A DNA stretch of 64,000 bases. It comes from Chloroflexales bacterium ZM16-3. GTDB taxonomy: Bacteria; Chloroflexota; Chloroflexia; Chloroflexales; Chloroflexaceae. The stretch spans positions 62,001-126,000 of the forward strand of contig RYFE02000002.1 in assembly GCA_004138175.2 (NCBI GenBank), read 5' to 3'. The translations under genes were made by a program, and so were the position numbers. The notes below the pieces were generated by a model. The model saw only the letters and a program-made list of their open reading frames with translations, had not been told where the DNA came from and searched no databases. This document shows positions 42,796-52,089 of the stretch, one piece after another; positions within the stretch are counted from its first letter, which is position 1; every line of letters starts with the position of its first letter.

Positions 42796-43650
42796 CTACA
42801 GCACTTCAAATCCCACGCTCTCGACCCCGGCGGCGGACAGATGCCCGCGCAGTGCGGGGTCGCGGAAGGTGGCATACTCGCGCAGACGCGACTGCGTGAG
42901 GCTGCCAAACAGCTCGGGAACCACACTGGTGGCCGGGTGGATGATCAGCTCAGCAGTGCGATCTACACGATCCCAATGGACACGACGCACGATCTGTTCG
43001 ACATCAGCCTTACCGCCGAGGTAGCCGGGGGAGTGAACAATCCCTGCCGGCGTAAGCGCCCCGCGGGCCTCAGCCCGGGTGATCCAGCGGCTGATCAGCA
43101 GCCCCTTCAGCCAGTAGAGCGGGTGGCGCAGGTTGTAGGCCAGCGGGCTCATGGCCCGCGGCGCGGTGATCCGGCGGTGCGATCGCATCGCTCTGATGCC
43201 CAACTGGAGGGCTAGATCGACGCAGACGGCGAAGATCTGCGGAGAGACATGGGCGTTCTGATGGGTATTCCAGAAGTCGGGCTGACCGGCCACATGTGTG
43301 AATTGGACGTACTGGGCGGTCAGTTCGGCCCGCAGCTGGCCCATATCGACAGCCCGGGCTAGCAGGCGTCGGCGCAGCTCGGCAAAGCGTACAAAGTGGC
43401 CGTCGGGGCCAACCAAGCTGGACACCTTTTTGGCCGGCAACACTGGTCGGCCGAAGGTGAGCGTCCAGTGGATGCCGATCGATGCATGAGGGAAGCGTGC
43501 CCGCAGTTCGGCGGTGTCCTCATAGGCGTCCATATTCGTCATGACACAGGTGGAGCGGATGCTCTCGGCGGCTATGCACTCCTCGATCGCCCGATTCACC
43601 TCAGGGCACAGGCCGTAGTCGTCGGCGGTGATAATCAGCTTGTGGCTCAT
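42796..43650 (-). CDS. ChbG/HpnK (YdjC-like) carbohydrate deacetylase
   Basis: 284 aa. TADDYGLCPEVN carries the metal Asp, IGIHWTLTFGRPVLP and HQNAHVSPQIFAVC carry the metal histidines, and the fold is the irregular TIM barrel of this family. Removes an acetyl group from an N-acetylated sugar, probably on a lipid-linked intermediate or breakdown product. Its ATG overlaps the stop of the upstream GT4 gene by 4 bp. Confidence 0.9.
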   Translation of the reverse strand: MSHKLIITADDYGLCPEVNRAIEECIAAESIRSTCVMTNMDAYEDTAELRARFPHASIGIHWTLTFGRPVLPAKKVSSLVGPDGHFVRFAELRRRLLARAVDMGQLRAELTAQYVQFTHVAGQPDFWNTHQNAHVSPQIFAVCVDLALQLGIRAMRSHRRITAPRAMSPLAYNLRHPLYWLKGLLISRWITRAEARGALTPAGIVHSPGYLGGKADVEQIVRRVHWDRVDRTAELIIHPATSVVPELFGSLTQSRLREYATFRDPALRGHLSAAGVESVGFEVL

Positions 43651-44882
43651 CGGTGGGTCAGCTCCGCATACAGGTCAAGCAGAATCTGCGACTCGCGTTG
43701 CCAGTTGAACTGCTGCTCGACCCGTCGTCGGCCCTCGGCGCCCATGCGTCGGCGCAACTCAGGGTTGTCCAGCAGGTGAATGATCGCGTCGGCGTAGGCC
43801 GCCACATCGTCAGGCGGCACCATAATCGCGCAGGCTCCATCGCCCACGAAGGGCCGGCTGGGCGGCAGGTCGCTCAGCACGGTGGGCAGGCCCAGGGCCA
43901 TAAACTCGAACAGCTTGGTCGGGATGTTGTGCTGAAACTTGGGCAGGTCGGGCAGCGGGATGAAGCCGACCTTCGCCTGTCGCACCCGCGCCGCCACCTG
44001 CTCGTGCGGCAGCAGGTTCGGATCGATTATGAAGTCGTCTTCCAGGCCGCGGCGGGCCAACTCAGACTGCGCCCATGCGGCCTCGGGGCACTTGCCAAAG
44101 AAGAGCCAGCGCGCCCGCACGCCGCGATTCCGCAGCTCCTCGGCCACGGCGAAGGCGATCTCAAGGTGGTAGCGCGGGATCGTCCCGTGGTACACCAGGT
44201 CGTAGGGCTGGGCGACCGGGTCGAGCGGCTGGGCCAGAAACAGGTCGAGCTGCGGGAAGTTATGCACCGTTATCACCCGCCGTGCGCCGAATCGCGACTG
44301 GTAGAGGCCGGCCACCCCCACATCGGCGGTGATAATCGCGTCGAAGCAGCGCGCGGCCAGGCGCTCCATGCCGGCCATCGCCAGCGTCAGCCCGGCGCGC
44401 AGCGGCCCCGGCAGATGGCGCTTCTGGCGCAGGTAGGCCGTGTTGTTCTCATGACAGTCGAAGATTACCCGTGCCCCGGTGGTCGCCTTTAGGTAGAGGC
44501 CCAGCGGGATGAGTTCCGGGTCGTGCAGATGGTAGACGGCGGCGCCCAGGGCCTGGGCGCGGGCGGCGGCGCGCACCATACGGCTCAGACGGCGGCCCAA
44601 ATGCAGGCCCAGGCTGGCCCGCGCCATAGCGCCCACCGTGTGAATGCGCACCCCCTCGACCTCACGAAAGTCGTCGCTGAGTTGCACCAGCAGGTGGGTA
44701 TCGTAGCCGGCCCGCGCCAGGCTCACGCACTCGCGGTGAAAGATCCGCTGGTCGAAGCTCTGGTGGACGGTCGAGATATGGGCTACAGCCGGGGCACCGG
44801 CTAGATCCCGCTGGCCCGACCGCGCAGCCGCTCTGGCAGCAGCGGGTAGATCAAGGGGTAGACGAGCGTGCGGTTGAGCCAT
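43647..44882 (-). CDS. glycosyltransferase, GT4 family
   Basis: 411 aa with a start at 44882. This start has GGGGGA five bases upstream but overlaps the preceding GT2 gene by 82 bp. No other ATG lies before the conserved AHISTVHQSFDQRIFHRE segment, so the start is uncertain. GT-B signs include HLHDPELIPLGL, VYHGTIPRYHLEIAFAVAEE and IPTKLFEFMALGLPTVLSD with the donor-binding Glu. Part of the glycan assembly set. Confidence 0.88.
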   Translation of the reverse strand: MAQPHARLPLDLPAAARAAARSGQRDLAGAPAVAHISTVHQSFDQRIFHRECVSLARAGYDTHLLVQLSDDFREVEGVRIHTVGAMARASLGLHLGRRLSRMVRAAARAQALGAAVYHLHDPELIPLGLYLKATTGARVIFDCHENNTAYLRQKRHLPGPLRAGLTLAMAGMERLAARCFDAIITADVGVAGLYQSRFGARRVITVHNFPQLDLFLAQPLDPVAQPYDLVYHGTIPRYHLEIAFAVAEELRNRGVRARWLFFGKCPEAAWAQSELARRGLEDDFIIDPNLLPHEQVAARVRQAKVGFIPLPDLPKFQHNIPTKLFEFMALGLPTVLSDLPPSRPFVGDGACAIMVPPDDVAAYADAIIHLLDNPELRRRMGAEGRRRVEQQFNWQRESQILLDLYAELTHR

Positions 44883-45631
44883 TTCATTCCCCCGAAGACA
44901 GCCTGGTAGATTCCTAGTTCGATCGGCGAGTAGCTATGTGCGAGGGCGCGGGCGCGCTCGGCGTCGCGGCGCTGGCTCGCCTGGGTGCTTAAGCCGCCGC
45001 CATCGAAGATCACCACCACCTCGGCGAGGTGAGCGTAGCGCGCCCGCCGACGCAGCAGCAAGTCGAGCAGATAGTCGTAGTCAGCCAGAATACAAAAGCT
45101 GGTATCAAAGGGCTGGGCCGCATAGATCTCGCGCCGCACAAACCATGCCTGATGGCAGATCATCTTGCGATAAAGCCAGAAGCGGCCAACCCGGTCGGGG
45201 TAGCGGATGAGCCGCCCGGCTGCGGGTTGCTCGGCGGCCGACAGAAAGGGGTGGCGCACTAGCGAGCGGATGTCGCCGAAGAGCAGATCGGGGTGTCCAG
45301 CGTCCGTGATCGCCTGCGCGACCGCCCGCAGCACCCCTGGGCCGACAAACTCGTCGCCCGCGTTCATAAAGCAGACGTAGCTGCCCCGGCAGCGGGCGAT
45401 CGCCTGGTTCATCGCGTCATAGATCCCGCCGTCAGGCGCCGAGACAATCTCGGTCACGCCAAGGGCCATCAGCCGCTCAGGGGTGCCATCGGTTGATCCG
45501 CCGTCCTGCACGAGATACTCAACATCGGGGTAGTCCTGGGCGAGCACGCTGCGCGCGGTGCGCTCGGCGTCATCGGCGCAGTTGAGCGCGATCGTCACAA
45601 CACTGAACAGCGGCGGGGAGGCAGAGGTCAT
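44801..45631 (-). CDS. glycosyltransferase, GT2 family
   Basis: 276 aa from the ATG at 45631 with GAGGAG upstream. GT-A fold: FSVVTIALNCADDAERT, DGGSTDGTPERLMAL, and CFMNAGDEFVG, where Asp replaces the last position of the usual DxD. Resembles WcaA-type enzymes that transfer the first or branching sugars. It lies directly after the O-antigen ligase gene. Confidence 0.9.
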   Translation of the reverse strand: MTSASPPLFSVVTIALNCADDAERTARSVLAQDYPDVEYLVQDGGSTDGTPERLMALGVTEIVSAPDGGIYDAMNQAIARCRGSYVCFMNAGDEFVGPGVLRAVAQAITDAGHPDLLFGDIRSLVRHPFLSAAEQPAAGRLIRYPDRVGRFWLYRKMICHQAWFVRREIYAAQPFDTSFCILADYDYLLDLLLRRRARYAHLAEVVVIFDGGGLSTQASQRRDAERARALAHSYSPIELGIYQAVFGGMKWLNRTLVYPLIYPLLPERLRGRASGI

Positions 45632-45644
45632 AGCAGGCAACTCC

Positions 45645-46988
45645 TCAGGCGGTCTGCGATTGCGAGGTTCGGGCGGAAATAACCCGCGAGGCGAAGGGCA
45701 GGGCTGGGATGGCCGACGGGCGAACCATCTCACACTGCCACCAGAGCAATGCGCCGGCCCAGTAGAGGTGCCGCACGCTCACCGGCGAGCCCGAGGCCAG
45801 GCCGTGGGCCATACCAAACACAATAATGCCGAAGAAGGTCATGCGCCAGATCGCGCGCTCATCTTCGCCGCGCCCGTTAAACACCACCTGGCTCTGTAGG
45901 AGCAGGAAGTAGAAATAGCCGAGCATAAAGACCGCGCCGACCACGCCCTGCTCGGCAAGGACACTGACGAACATATTATGCGAGTAGGGGTAGACAAAGC
46001 CAGTGCCCCACATCGGCGACTCGATGAATGCCTCCCAGCCAGAGATCCAGAGGTGGCTGCGGTCGCCCACCAGGTCGAATGCCTCGAACAGGCCCGACTC
46101 GCCGGAGCGAACCACCAGGTTGGGCGCGAGCAGATAGATCGGTATGCCAACGCCGAGGATCGTCGAGAGCAGCAGGAGCAGGCGCGGCTTGCTGCTGGAG
46201 GGGTGGAAGAGACCCCAGATCGCAAAGAGTAGAACCACAAACAGTGCGCCGCCGATCGACTGGCGCGAGCCGGCGAGCAGCAGAAATTGGGCGCAGTAGG
46301 CTGCCGCGCCGAGCAGGCCGATCAGCCAGAGCAGCCCGCGCGTCTGCGCGAGCATGCCGACGATCATGATCAGCGCGATCGCGAAGTTATAAGCGAAGAG
46401 GTGATAGTTTGCGATCCGCAGGTGGCTCGCCGGGTAGCCGCCGAGGGTCGGGTCGAAGATCAGCGCCGACAGCGGGATCTTCAGCGCGGCCAGGGCCGCG
46501 TAGCCGCCGATAATCGTCGTAATAATGTAGGTCACCGCAAAGATCTTCAGGCGATCCAGGCTCTTGGCAAATGTCAGCAGTGCCGATAGCGGCGCGATCA
46601 GGAAGACATACAGCTGCGGGCGCAGGTTCGCCAGCTTGGGCGGATGGAACTCTTGGAGCAGCACCGCCATCCAGATCCACCAGAGCAGCATCCAGAGGAT
46701 GATCGCCCGGTTATGGCGCGGCAGCCACTCACCGATCTCCTTGGGCCGGTGGTAGAAGCGCACCAACACGGCGGCGTAGGTGGTGGCCAGCAGCAGGTAG
46801 TTCTGCACAATCGGGCCGAGCATGACGTTGCGCGTCCAGCCGGCGATCGAGAGAAACATCGCCACGCTGATCTCGGGGCGGCCTTTGAGGATGGCGTAGG
46901 CGCACATGCCCAGGTAGAGCGCCAGCCAGACAGGGTTCAGAAAGATCTGGTTATTAGCGTTGAAGCTCAATCTGCTCCCCTTCTCCAT
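45645..46988 (-). CDS. O-antigen ligase/polymerase family membrane protein (Wzy/WaaL-like)
   Basis: 447 aa from the ATG at 46988, overlapping the upstream GT4 gene. A TTG at 46970 with AGGGGAG just upstream is an equally good start. About eleven membrane spans. The long periplasmic loop of the Wzy_C domain includes SHLRIANYHLFAYN and later GTGFVYPYSHNMFVSVLAEQG, where the conserved SHN region lies. It would polymerise repeat units or join glycan to an acceptor outside the membrane. Confidence 0.85.
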   Translation of the reverse strand: MEKGSRLSFNANNQIFLNPVWLALYLGMCAYAILKGRPEISVAMFLSIAGWTRNVMLGPIVQNYLLLATTYAAVLVRFYHRPKEIGEWLPRHNRAIILWMLLWWIWMAVLLQEFHPPKLANLRPQLYVFLIAPLSALLTFAKSLDRLKIFAVTYIITTIIGGYAALAALKIPLSALIFDPTLGGYPASHLRIANYHLFAYNFAIALIMIVGMLAQTRGLLWLIGLLGAAAYCAQFLLLAGSRQSIGGALFVVLLFAIWGLFHPSSSKPRLLLLLSTILGVGIPIYLLAPNLVVRSGESGLFEAFDLVGDRSHLWISGWEAFIESPMWGTGFVYPYSHNMFVSVLAEQGVVGAVFMLGYFYFLLLQSQVVFNGRGEDERAIWRMTFFGIIVFGMAHGLASGSPVSVRHLYWAGALLWWQCEMVRPSAIPALPFASRVISARTSQSQTA

Positions 46989-48297
46989 ATGCGGCGCGCA
47001 GCTCGGCGAACCAGTCAAGGTAGGCCCCGGCCTGCCGACCCAGGTTATAGTGGGCCGCCGCCCAGGCCGCACCGGACTGCCCGGCTCGCTCAACGGAAGC
47101 CCGGTCGGCGAGCAGCGCCAGCAGCTGGAGGGCCATCGCCGCGGCGTCGCCGCCGGGCACCAGCCAGCCGCAGCGCCCGTCGCCCAGCATCTCGCCGATG
47201 CCGCCCACATCGGTTGCCAGCACCGCAGTGCCGCAGGCCAGCGCCTCGGCGATCACGCAGGGCGCATTATCGGCGCGGGTGGCGTGCAGCAGCAGATCGG
47301 CGGCCTGGTAGTACAGGGCCAACCGGGCCTGGTCGGCGATGTAGCCGGGGGCGATCACCTGCGGGTCATCGTCGCGGGCCGGGCCGCGCCCGACGCAGAT
47401 AAAGCGTAGGTCAGCATGGGGGGCCTGGGCGGCAGCCAGCGCCACCGCCCGCTCGACGGTGGTCAGGTCTTTGTAGGGGTTGCGGGTCGATGCCCCGTAG
47501 GCCACAAAGATACAGATGAAGGCATCGCGGGGCAGGCCGAGGGCCGCCCTCGCCGCCGCCCGGTCGCCCGGCCGGAAGGTCGCTAGATCGACCCCGTTGG
47601 CAATCACGCGGCGCTGCCAGGGGCGTAGCTGCGACTGCTCAACCAGACCCATGAGCCACTGGCTCGGCGTGGCCACGGCCAGCCGGCTGGCCGCATAGAT
47701 CCGGCCCTTACGCGCATAGTTCGCCGCCGTGCCATCGCGCATGATCGCCGGTGGGCGGTGCAGGTCGGGGCAACTCCCGCAGCCTGCGCGCCAGCGCTCG
47801 CAGTTGATCGGGTAGGCGCAGTGGCCGGTGATCGCCCAGGCGTCGTGCAGCGTCCAGATCACCGTCATCGCACGGCTAAGCGGCGCCAGAGCAGCCAGGT
47901 CGAAGAAGTCGCCGGTCAGGTTATGCAGGTGGATCACATCGGGTCGCCAGGCACCCGCGAGCATGCGCCGGGTGTAGGGCGCGTGGCCCAGATCGCGACC
48001 GAGCAGGTGGTCGGCCCAGCGGGCCGGGATAGCGCTGCGGCGCAGCCAGGCCATCGCCCGCGCCCGACCGCGCACCCTGGGCAGCCGACGCAGGCCGGAC
48101 TCGGCCCGCGCGCAGAGATCGGCCCAGGCCCCCGGCCCATAGTGGTCGCACTCCTCGACATCGGCCTGATCACCGCGACGGTCGCCCACCAGCATGCGTG
48201 CGTCGTGGCCGGCCGCGCGGTAGGCCCCGAGCAGATCGAGGGCCATGCGCGAGGCGCCGCCGCCGCGGTCATTGCTGTTGACGAGCAAGATCCTCAT
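46954..48297 (-). CDS. glycosyltransferase, GT4 family
   Basis: 447 aa GT-B enzyme. The N-terminus MRILLVNSNDRGGGASRMALDLL has the glycine-rich acceptor loop. LHNLTGDFFDLAAL and the Cys-rich region CAYPINCERWRAGCGSCPDL resemble WcaC-type transferases. ADNAPCVIAEALACGTAVLATDVGG binds the donor sugar. The ATG overlaps the stop of the preceding GT2 gene by 4 bp. Confidence 0.92.
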   Translation of the reverse strand: MRILLVNSNDRGGGASRMALDLLGAYRAAGHDARMLVGDRRGDQADVEECDHYGPGAWADLCARAESGLRRLPRVRGRARAMAWLRRSAIPARWADHLLGRDLGHAPYTRRMLAGAWRPDVIHLHNLTGDFFDLAALAPLSRAMTVIWTLHDAWAITGHCAYPINCERWRAGCGSCPDLHRPPAIMRDGTAANYARKGRIYAASRLAVATPSQWLMGLVEQSQLRPWQRRVIANGVDLATFRPGDRAAARAALGLPRDAFICIFVAYGASTRNPYKDLTTVERAVALAAAQAPHADLRFICVGRGPARDDDPQVIAPGYIADQARLALYYQAADLLLHATRADNAPCVIAEALACGTAVLATDVGGIGEMLGDGRCGWLVPGGDAAAMALQLLALLADRASVERAGQSGAAWAAAHYNLGRQAGAYLDWFAELRAAYGEGEQIELQR

Positions 48298-49358
48298 TTG
48301 ACTAAGTGCCCCAGGCGCGACGGCTCCAGGCGGATCGCGGGCTTCTGACGACCGGTCGCTCTGGCCAGCAGCCGATGCGCCGCCAGCTGCGCGGTGTAGC
48401 GCAGGCTGCCGTATAGGCGCAGGGCCAGGCGGCCCGCCTGGTAGCCCGGTCGGGCCAGCAGTTGATCGATATCCTGGCTGGGGCGCAGCTCAACCGGCAG
48501 CCGCCCGGCCCGAATATCGTCCCAGAGCGCCGCGATCTGTGGAGGGTGACCGCCGCGGTATGCCTCGAGCCAGCTCGGGTAGCGCGTCACGTTATGCACG
48601 CGGTAGATTCGGCGCAGTGTGGCAAAGTTGCTCTCGGCATAGTCGGCCGGGCGACCGAAGATCGAGCTGTAGTAGCCGCTCTTCGCCCAGACCTGCTGCG
48701 GGAAGACTAGCGAGTAGTGGTACATGTAGATTCCGCGCCGGATCAGGTCGCGGCTGCGCACCCAGCCCAACTGGCGCAGGTCGACCCCGTCGCGGTTTAC
48801 CACGGTGGCCGGGCGGTGCGAGGTATAGCGATAGCCCGGCCCCCAGCGAAAGATTCGCGGGATCTCGTCGCCGCCGTAGTGGCGCTGATACCAGCCATCG
48901 ACCAGGTAATTGATCCCGCCCCAGAACTGGAGCTGATGCACCGAGAGCACTGCCACCTCGGGGCGCGGCAGCAAGTTCTCGATGATCCAGCACATATCAT
49001 TGGGCTGGTAGAACTCATCGATATCGACCTGCCAGAGCCAGTCGCCGGTGGCCCGGCGGGCATATGCCTGGCTCTGCTCGTCCTTCTCGCCCGGCCAGAA
49101 TCCGTTGGGGTAGCCCTGATCTTCAGCGGTGATCAGCACTACTTTGCCCTCAGGATCCTCCTCGGCCTGAAAGCGGCGCAACACGTTGAGCGTGCCATCG
49201 TGCGAGTGACCGTCGGGCGTAGCCGAGGTGGCCGAATGTGGGCTCGCGCCCTCGACCACAATAATCTCATGAGCGAACGGGTAGATCGCCCGCAGGGTAT
49301 AGCGCGTAAAGGGCTCGCCGTTAAGCACAATGACGCCGAAGCTAATTCGAGGCTGCAC
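48294..49358 (-). CDS. glycosyltransferase, GT2 family
   Basis: 354 aa. Starts at a GTG (49358) with AAGGAGG five bases upstream. GT-A fold with ISFGVIVLNGEPFTRYTLR, a long loop with a His/Thr cluster (SATSATPDGHSHDGT), and the metal site QVDIDEFY. It resembles glycan-modifying GT2 enzymes that recognise a branched acceptor. Coupled to the downstream GT4 by a 4-bp overlap. Confidence 0.88.
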   Translation of the reverse strand: MQPRISFGVIVLNGEPFTRYTLRAIYPFAHEIIVVEGASPHSATSATPDGHSHDGTLNVLRRFQAEEDPEGKVVLITAEDQGYPNGFWPGEKDEQSQAYARRATGDWLWQVDIDEFYQPNDMCWIIENLLPRPEVAVLSVHQLQFWGGINYLVDGWYQRHYGGDEIPRIFRWGPGYRYTSHRPATVVNRDGVDLRQLGWVRSRDLIRRGIYMYHYSLVFPQQVWAKSGYYSSIFGRPADYAESNFATLRRIYRVHNVTRYPSWLEAYRGGHPPQIAALWDDIRAGRLPVELRPSQDIDQLLARPGYQAGRLALRLYGSLRYTAQLAAHRLLARATGRQKPAIRLEPSRLGHLVK

Positions 49359-49389
49359 CAGATCCTCCTTCCGCGCCTGAGATTGACCT

Positions 49390-50286
49390 TCAGGCTAGCT
49401 CGAAGCCGAATCGCTGGTGCAGCCAGCGCCGGGTCCGCGAGGGCCAGCGGTAGACACGCCAGTAGCGGCGCAGGAGCCCTGGGGCACGCCGCAGCAGTGG
49501 GTGGCCATAGCGCTCGATCAGCATCCCACTCTCGCGGGCAGCAACGTCGAGGATCGTCGACGACTTGGCCGCCTCGTGCTCGCGAAAGTCGGCTGTGGGT
49601 GGGCCGGGCATACGGCCCACTGATCCGCTGCCCATCAGCCGAATGAACAGATCGCGATCCATACAAAAGCGCAGGCTGGGGTCTACCCCGCCGACGCGCT
49701 CGTATGCCTCGCGACGCCAGAAGCAGCCCTGCTGCACCAGCATATGTCGGCCAAGGTTCGCGGCCACCATCTGGCTCGGCGCGGCCACATAGTAGCGGTG
49801 GCGCAGGGCGCCGTCGGCCAGAATATGGTTCACATCGCTATTAATAAAGACTAGCGCGGAGTTGCGGGCCATAAAGCGGCCAGCCCGCAGCAGCGCCCCG
49901 GGCTGATAGCGGTCGTCGGAGTTGAGCCATGCCAGGATATCGCCGCTCGCCTGGTTGAATCCGGCGGCGATCGCCGCCGCCTGCCCGCCATCGGGGCCGA
50001 TATGCACATGAGCCAGCCAGGGCCGGTAGCGCTCGATAATCTCGACGCTCCCATCGGTGCTGCCACCGTCCATCACGATATATTCGAGGTTGGGGTAGCC
50101 CTGGAGCAGCACCGAGCGCAGCGTCTCTTCTAGAAATGATGCCTGGTTATACGAGGGCGTGACGACCGTTATCTTCGGCCATGGGTGATCGGTCGGCTTC
50201 AGCTTCGGCAAGGTCTCAACAGCCCAGGGCCAGCCATCGCGGCCTGCGGGCGGGGCTGGGATCTCGTGGAGGCGCGGGCAGCCCAT
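49390..50286 (-). CDS. glycosyltransferase, GT2 family
   Basis: 298 aa from the ATG at 50286 with AGGAAGG upstream; the longer frame to 50325 lacks a ribosome site. WPKITVVTPSYNQASFLEETL, MDGGSTDGSVEII and WLNSDDRYQPGAL (DxD-like) define a WcaA-type GT2. A hairpin repeat (50342-50364) sits in its leader. Confidence 0.9.
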   Translation of the reverse strand: MGCPRLHEIPAPPAGRDGWPWAVETLPKLKPTDHPWPKITVVTPSYNQASFLEETLRSVLLQGYPNLEYIVMDGGSTDGSVEIIERYRPWLAHVHIGPDGGQAAAIAAGFNQASGDILAWLNSDDRYQPGALLRAGRFMARNSALVFINSDVNHILADGALRHRYYVAAPSQMVAANLGRHMLVQQGCFWRREAYERVGGVDPSLRFCMDRDLFIRLMGSGSVGRMPGPPTADFREHEAAKSSTILDVAARESGMLIERYGHPLLRRAPGLLRRYWRVYRWPSRTRRWLHQRFGFELA

Positions 50287-50341
50287 AACGACAACCTTCC
50301 TGCAATTTAGCAAGAACCAATACACCCGGAAGGGTCGGTGT

Positions 50342-50364
50342 CAGGGAGGGCTTTGCTCTCCCTG
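50342..50364. repeat. leader hairpin of the CAGGGAGGGC family, copy 3
   Basis: 10-bp arms with one G-T pair and a TTT loop, about 56 nt upstream of the GT2 start at 50286 and 18 bp after the HlyD-like gene. Confidence 0.75.
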
Positions 50365-50381
50365 AACCTCCCTTTGTTAAA

Positions 50382-51929
50382 TTACTGGCTCTGCGTCAAG
50401 ATCTCTACCGTCGCGGTCATATCCCAGCGTAGCCGATCATCCCATGTTTCGGGCGCGATCAGCACCTGGTAGCGCGCGCCGATCTGGCGGTCGGCCCGCT
50501 GGCCGATTGCCTCGATCTGGCTCACCTTGCCGCTGATCTGGAAGCCGGGCAAGGCCATAAATGAGATCATCGCGCGGTCGCCCTCGCGGATCTCGACCAC
50601 ATCCAGCTCGTTCACCTCATCGATCTGGATGGTCCAGTTCGAAAGGTCAGCGATCACGATAGCCAGCCGGTCGGCATTCGCGTAGACACCAACGTCGACA
50701 CCGACCTGGACGACCTGCCCGGTGATCGGCGAGCGCACCACCAGGCGGTCGAGGTTATACTTGGCCCTATCCAGCGCTGCCTCGGCATTCGCGATCCGGG
50801 CCTCGGTGCGCGCCAACTCCGAGGCGCTCGGGTCAGACGAGAGCTGCGCTAGCACCGCCTCGTTATAGGCCAGGTTCGCGCGCGCCTCATCGAGCGTGCT
50901 CTGATAGCGGTCGCCCTTGAGCTGATTGAGCTGGATCTGGGCCTCATCGACTTGCTTCTGGGCGGCCTCGATCTCATTCGGGTCGGCTGGCTCATACAAC
51001 AGATTCAGCTGCGCCTGGGCCTCTGAGACCGCGGCCTCGCTGGCCTTGATCACCTCGACTTCATTTTTCTGCGCTTTGTCGTAGTTCAGCTGAGCGATCT
51101 GTAGATCGAGCTGGGTGTTATCAAGCTGTAGCTTGGCGAGCTGCTCGTCCTGGAGCTCACGGTCAGTGAGATTGCCACCGCCGTTCTCAATATTGCGGTT
51201 GCGCCAGTAGATATTCTCATAGGCGAGCTGAAGCTCGCGCACATGATTTGCCGCCTTCTCGAGATCTGCCTTGGACTCATTCTTTGTCGCCGACCAGCTA
51301 TCGCGCACCGACTGAAGATTCGCCTTCGCGTTATCGAGCTTGGCCTGCTTCACCGCAATATCATCGGCGTTTGGGCTCTTCTGGAGTCTGACGAGTTCGG
51401 CGCGCGCGCTGGCGAGCCGCGACTCGGCGGCCGCCACCTCTCCGGGTGTCACCTTCAGCTCTGTCTGGCGCAGCTGGGCCTGAGCCCGGGCGACCTGCGC
51501 TTTCGCAGCATTGATCTGCGCGGGCGTCGCGCTCGCGCGCAGGGACTCGTAGTTCGCCCGCTCTTCGCGGAGCATCGCCTCGGCCTGCTGGACGACAATC
51601 TGGATCTCGCTTGGATCGTAGCTCAGCAGTGGGTCGCCCGCCTGCACCATGTCACCCTCGCGGACGAACACCTCGCTGACCATCTGGGCCAGGGTCGGGT
51701 AGATATTGACGCTGCTGGCGGGTACCACATGCCCGCTCACCTGGATACCACCCTCGCGGGTGCGCGGCAGTGGGGTGGGCATACTGAGCGCGCTATCGGG
51801 CACGGGCGAGGCGACCGCCGTTGGTGCCAGCGTTGGCTCTGTAGGCGGAGGTGGGCTGGCGCATGCCGCCAGCAGCGAGGCGCTGACTAGCAGTAGCCCC
51901 ATGCCTGAATATATGCTGGAGGATTTCAT
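50382..51929 (-). CDS. HlyD-like lipoprotein (membrane-fusion/adaptor type)
   Basis: 515 aa. Lipobox at LLAACAS puts the lipid on Cys23. A biotinyl-lipoyl half (about 60-110, VSGHVVPASSVNIYPTLAQM) is followed by a very long coiled coil (about 115-375). The second lipoyl half (VRSPITGQVVQVGVDVGVYAN) and a beta-barrel (MISFMALPGFQISGKV) follow. Such adaptors join ABC exporters of the MacB or HlyB kind, but no such exporter gene is adjacent. Its place between a GT2 and the Wzz-kinase gene suggests a role in glycan export or assembly. Confidence 0.88.
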   Translation of the reverse strand: MKSSSIYSGMGLLLVSASLLAACASPPPPTEPTLAPTAVASPVPDSALSMPTPLPRTREGGIQVSGHVVPASSVNIYPTLAQMVSEVFVREGDMVQAGDPLLSYDPSEIQIVVQQAEAMLREERANYESLRASATPAQINAAKAQVARAQAQLRQTELKVTPGEVAAAESRLASARAELVRLQKSPNADDIAVKQAKLDNAKANLQSVRDSWSATKNESKADLEKAANHVRELQLAYENIYWRNRNIENGGGNLTDRELQDEQLAKLQLDNTQLDLQIAQLNYDKAQKNEVEVIKASEAAVSEAQAQLNLLYEPADPNEIEAAQKQVDEAQIQLNQLKGDRYQSTLDEARANLAYNEAVLAQLSSDPSASELARTEARIANAEAALDRAKYNLDRLVVRSPITGQVVQVGVDVGVYANADRLAIVIADLSNWTIQIDEVNELDVVEIREGDRAMISFMALPGFQISGKVSQIEAIGQRADRQIGARYQVLIAPETWDDRLRWDMTATVEILTQSQ

Positions 51930-52089
51930 GGCATAGCTCTCCTAGTGCCGGGCGCACACAAGGTGCAGAGGTTTCACCACGACCGGACGATGGATGATCT
52001 CCCACCGACGGCCTCCGAGCACCCGGCTTATTGCCACGACAGCGTCGGCGTGGGGCAAGCGGCCCCGCGCCACGCGGATCTCATCGCTA
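51930..52089. other. gap between the Wzz-kinase and HlyD-like genes
   Basis: 160 bp. No credible gene or strong promoter seen; the HlyD-like gene may be read from the same transcript. Confidence 0.45.

Noticed and set aside
41863-43215. 450-codon plus-strand open frame over CapK-like and ChbG-like genes
   Set aside because: Spans two real minus-strand genes and their junction; no domain.
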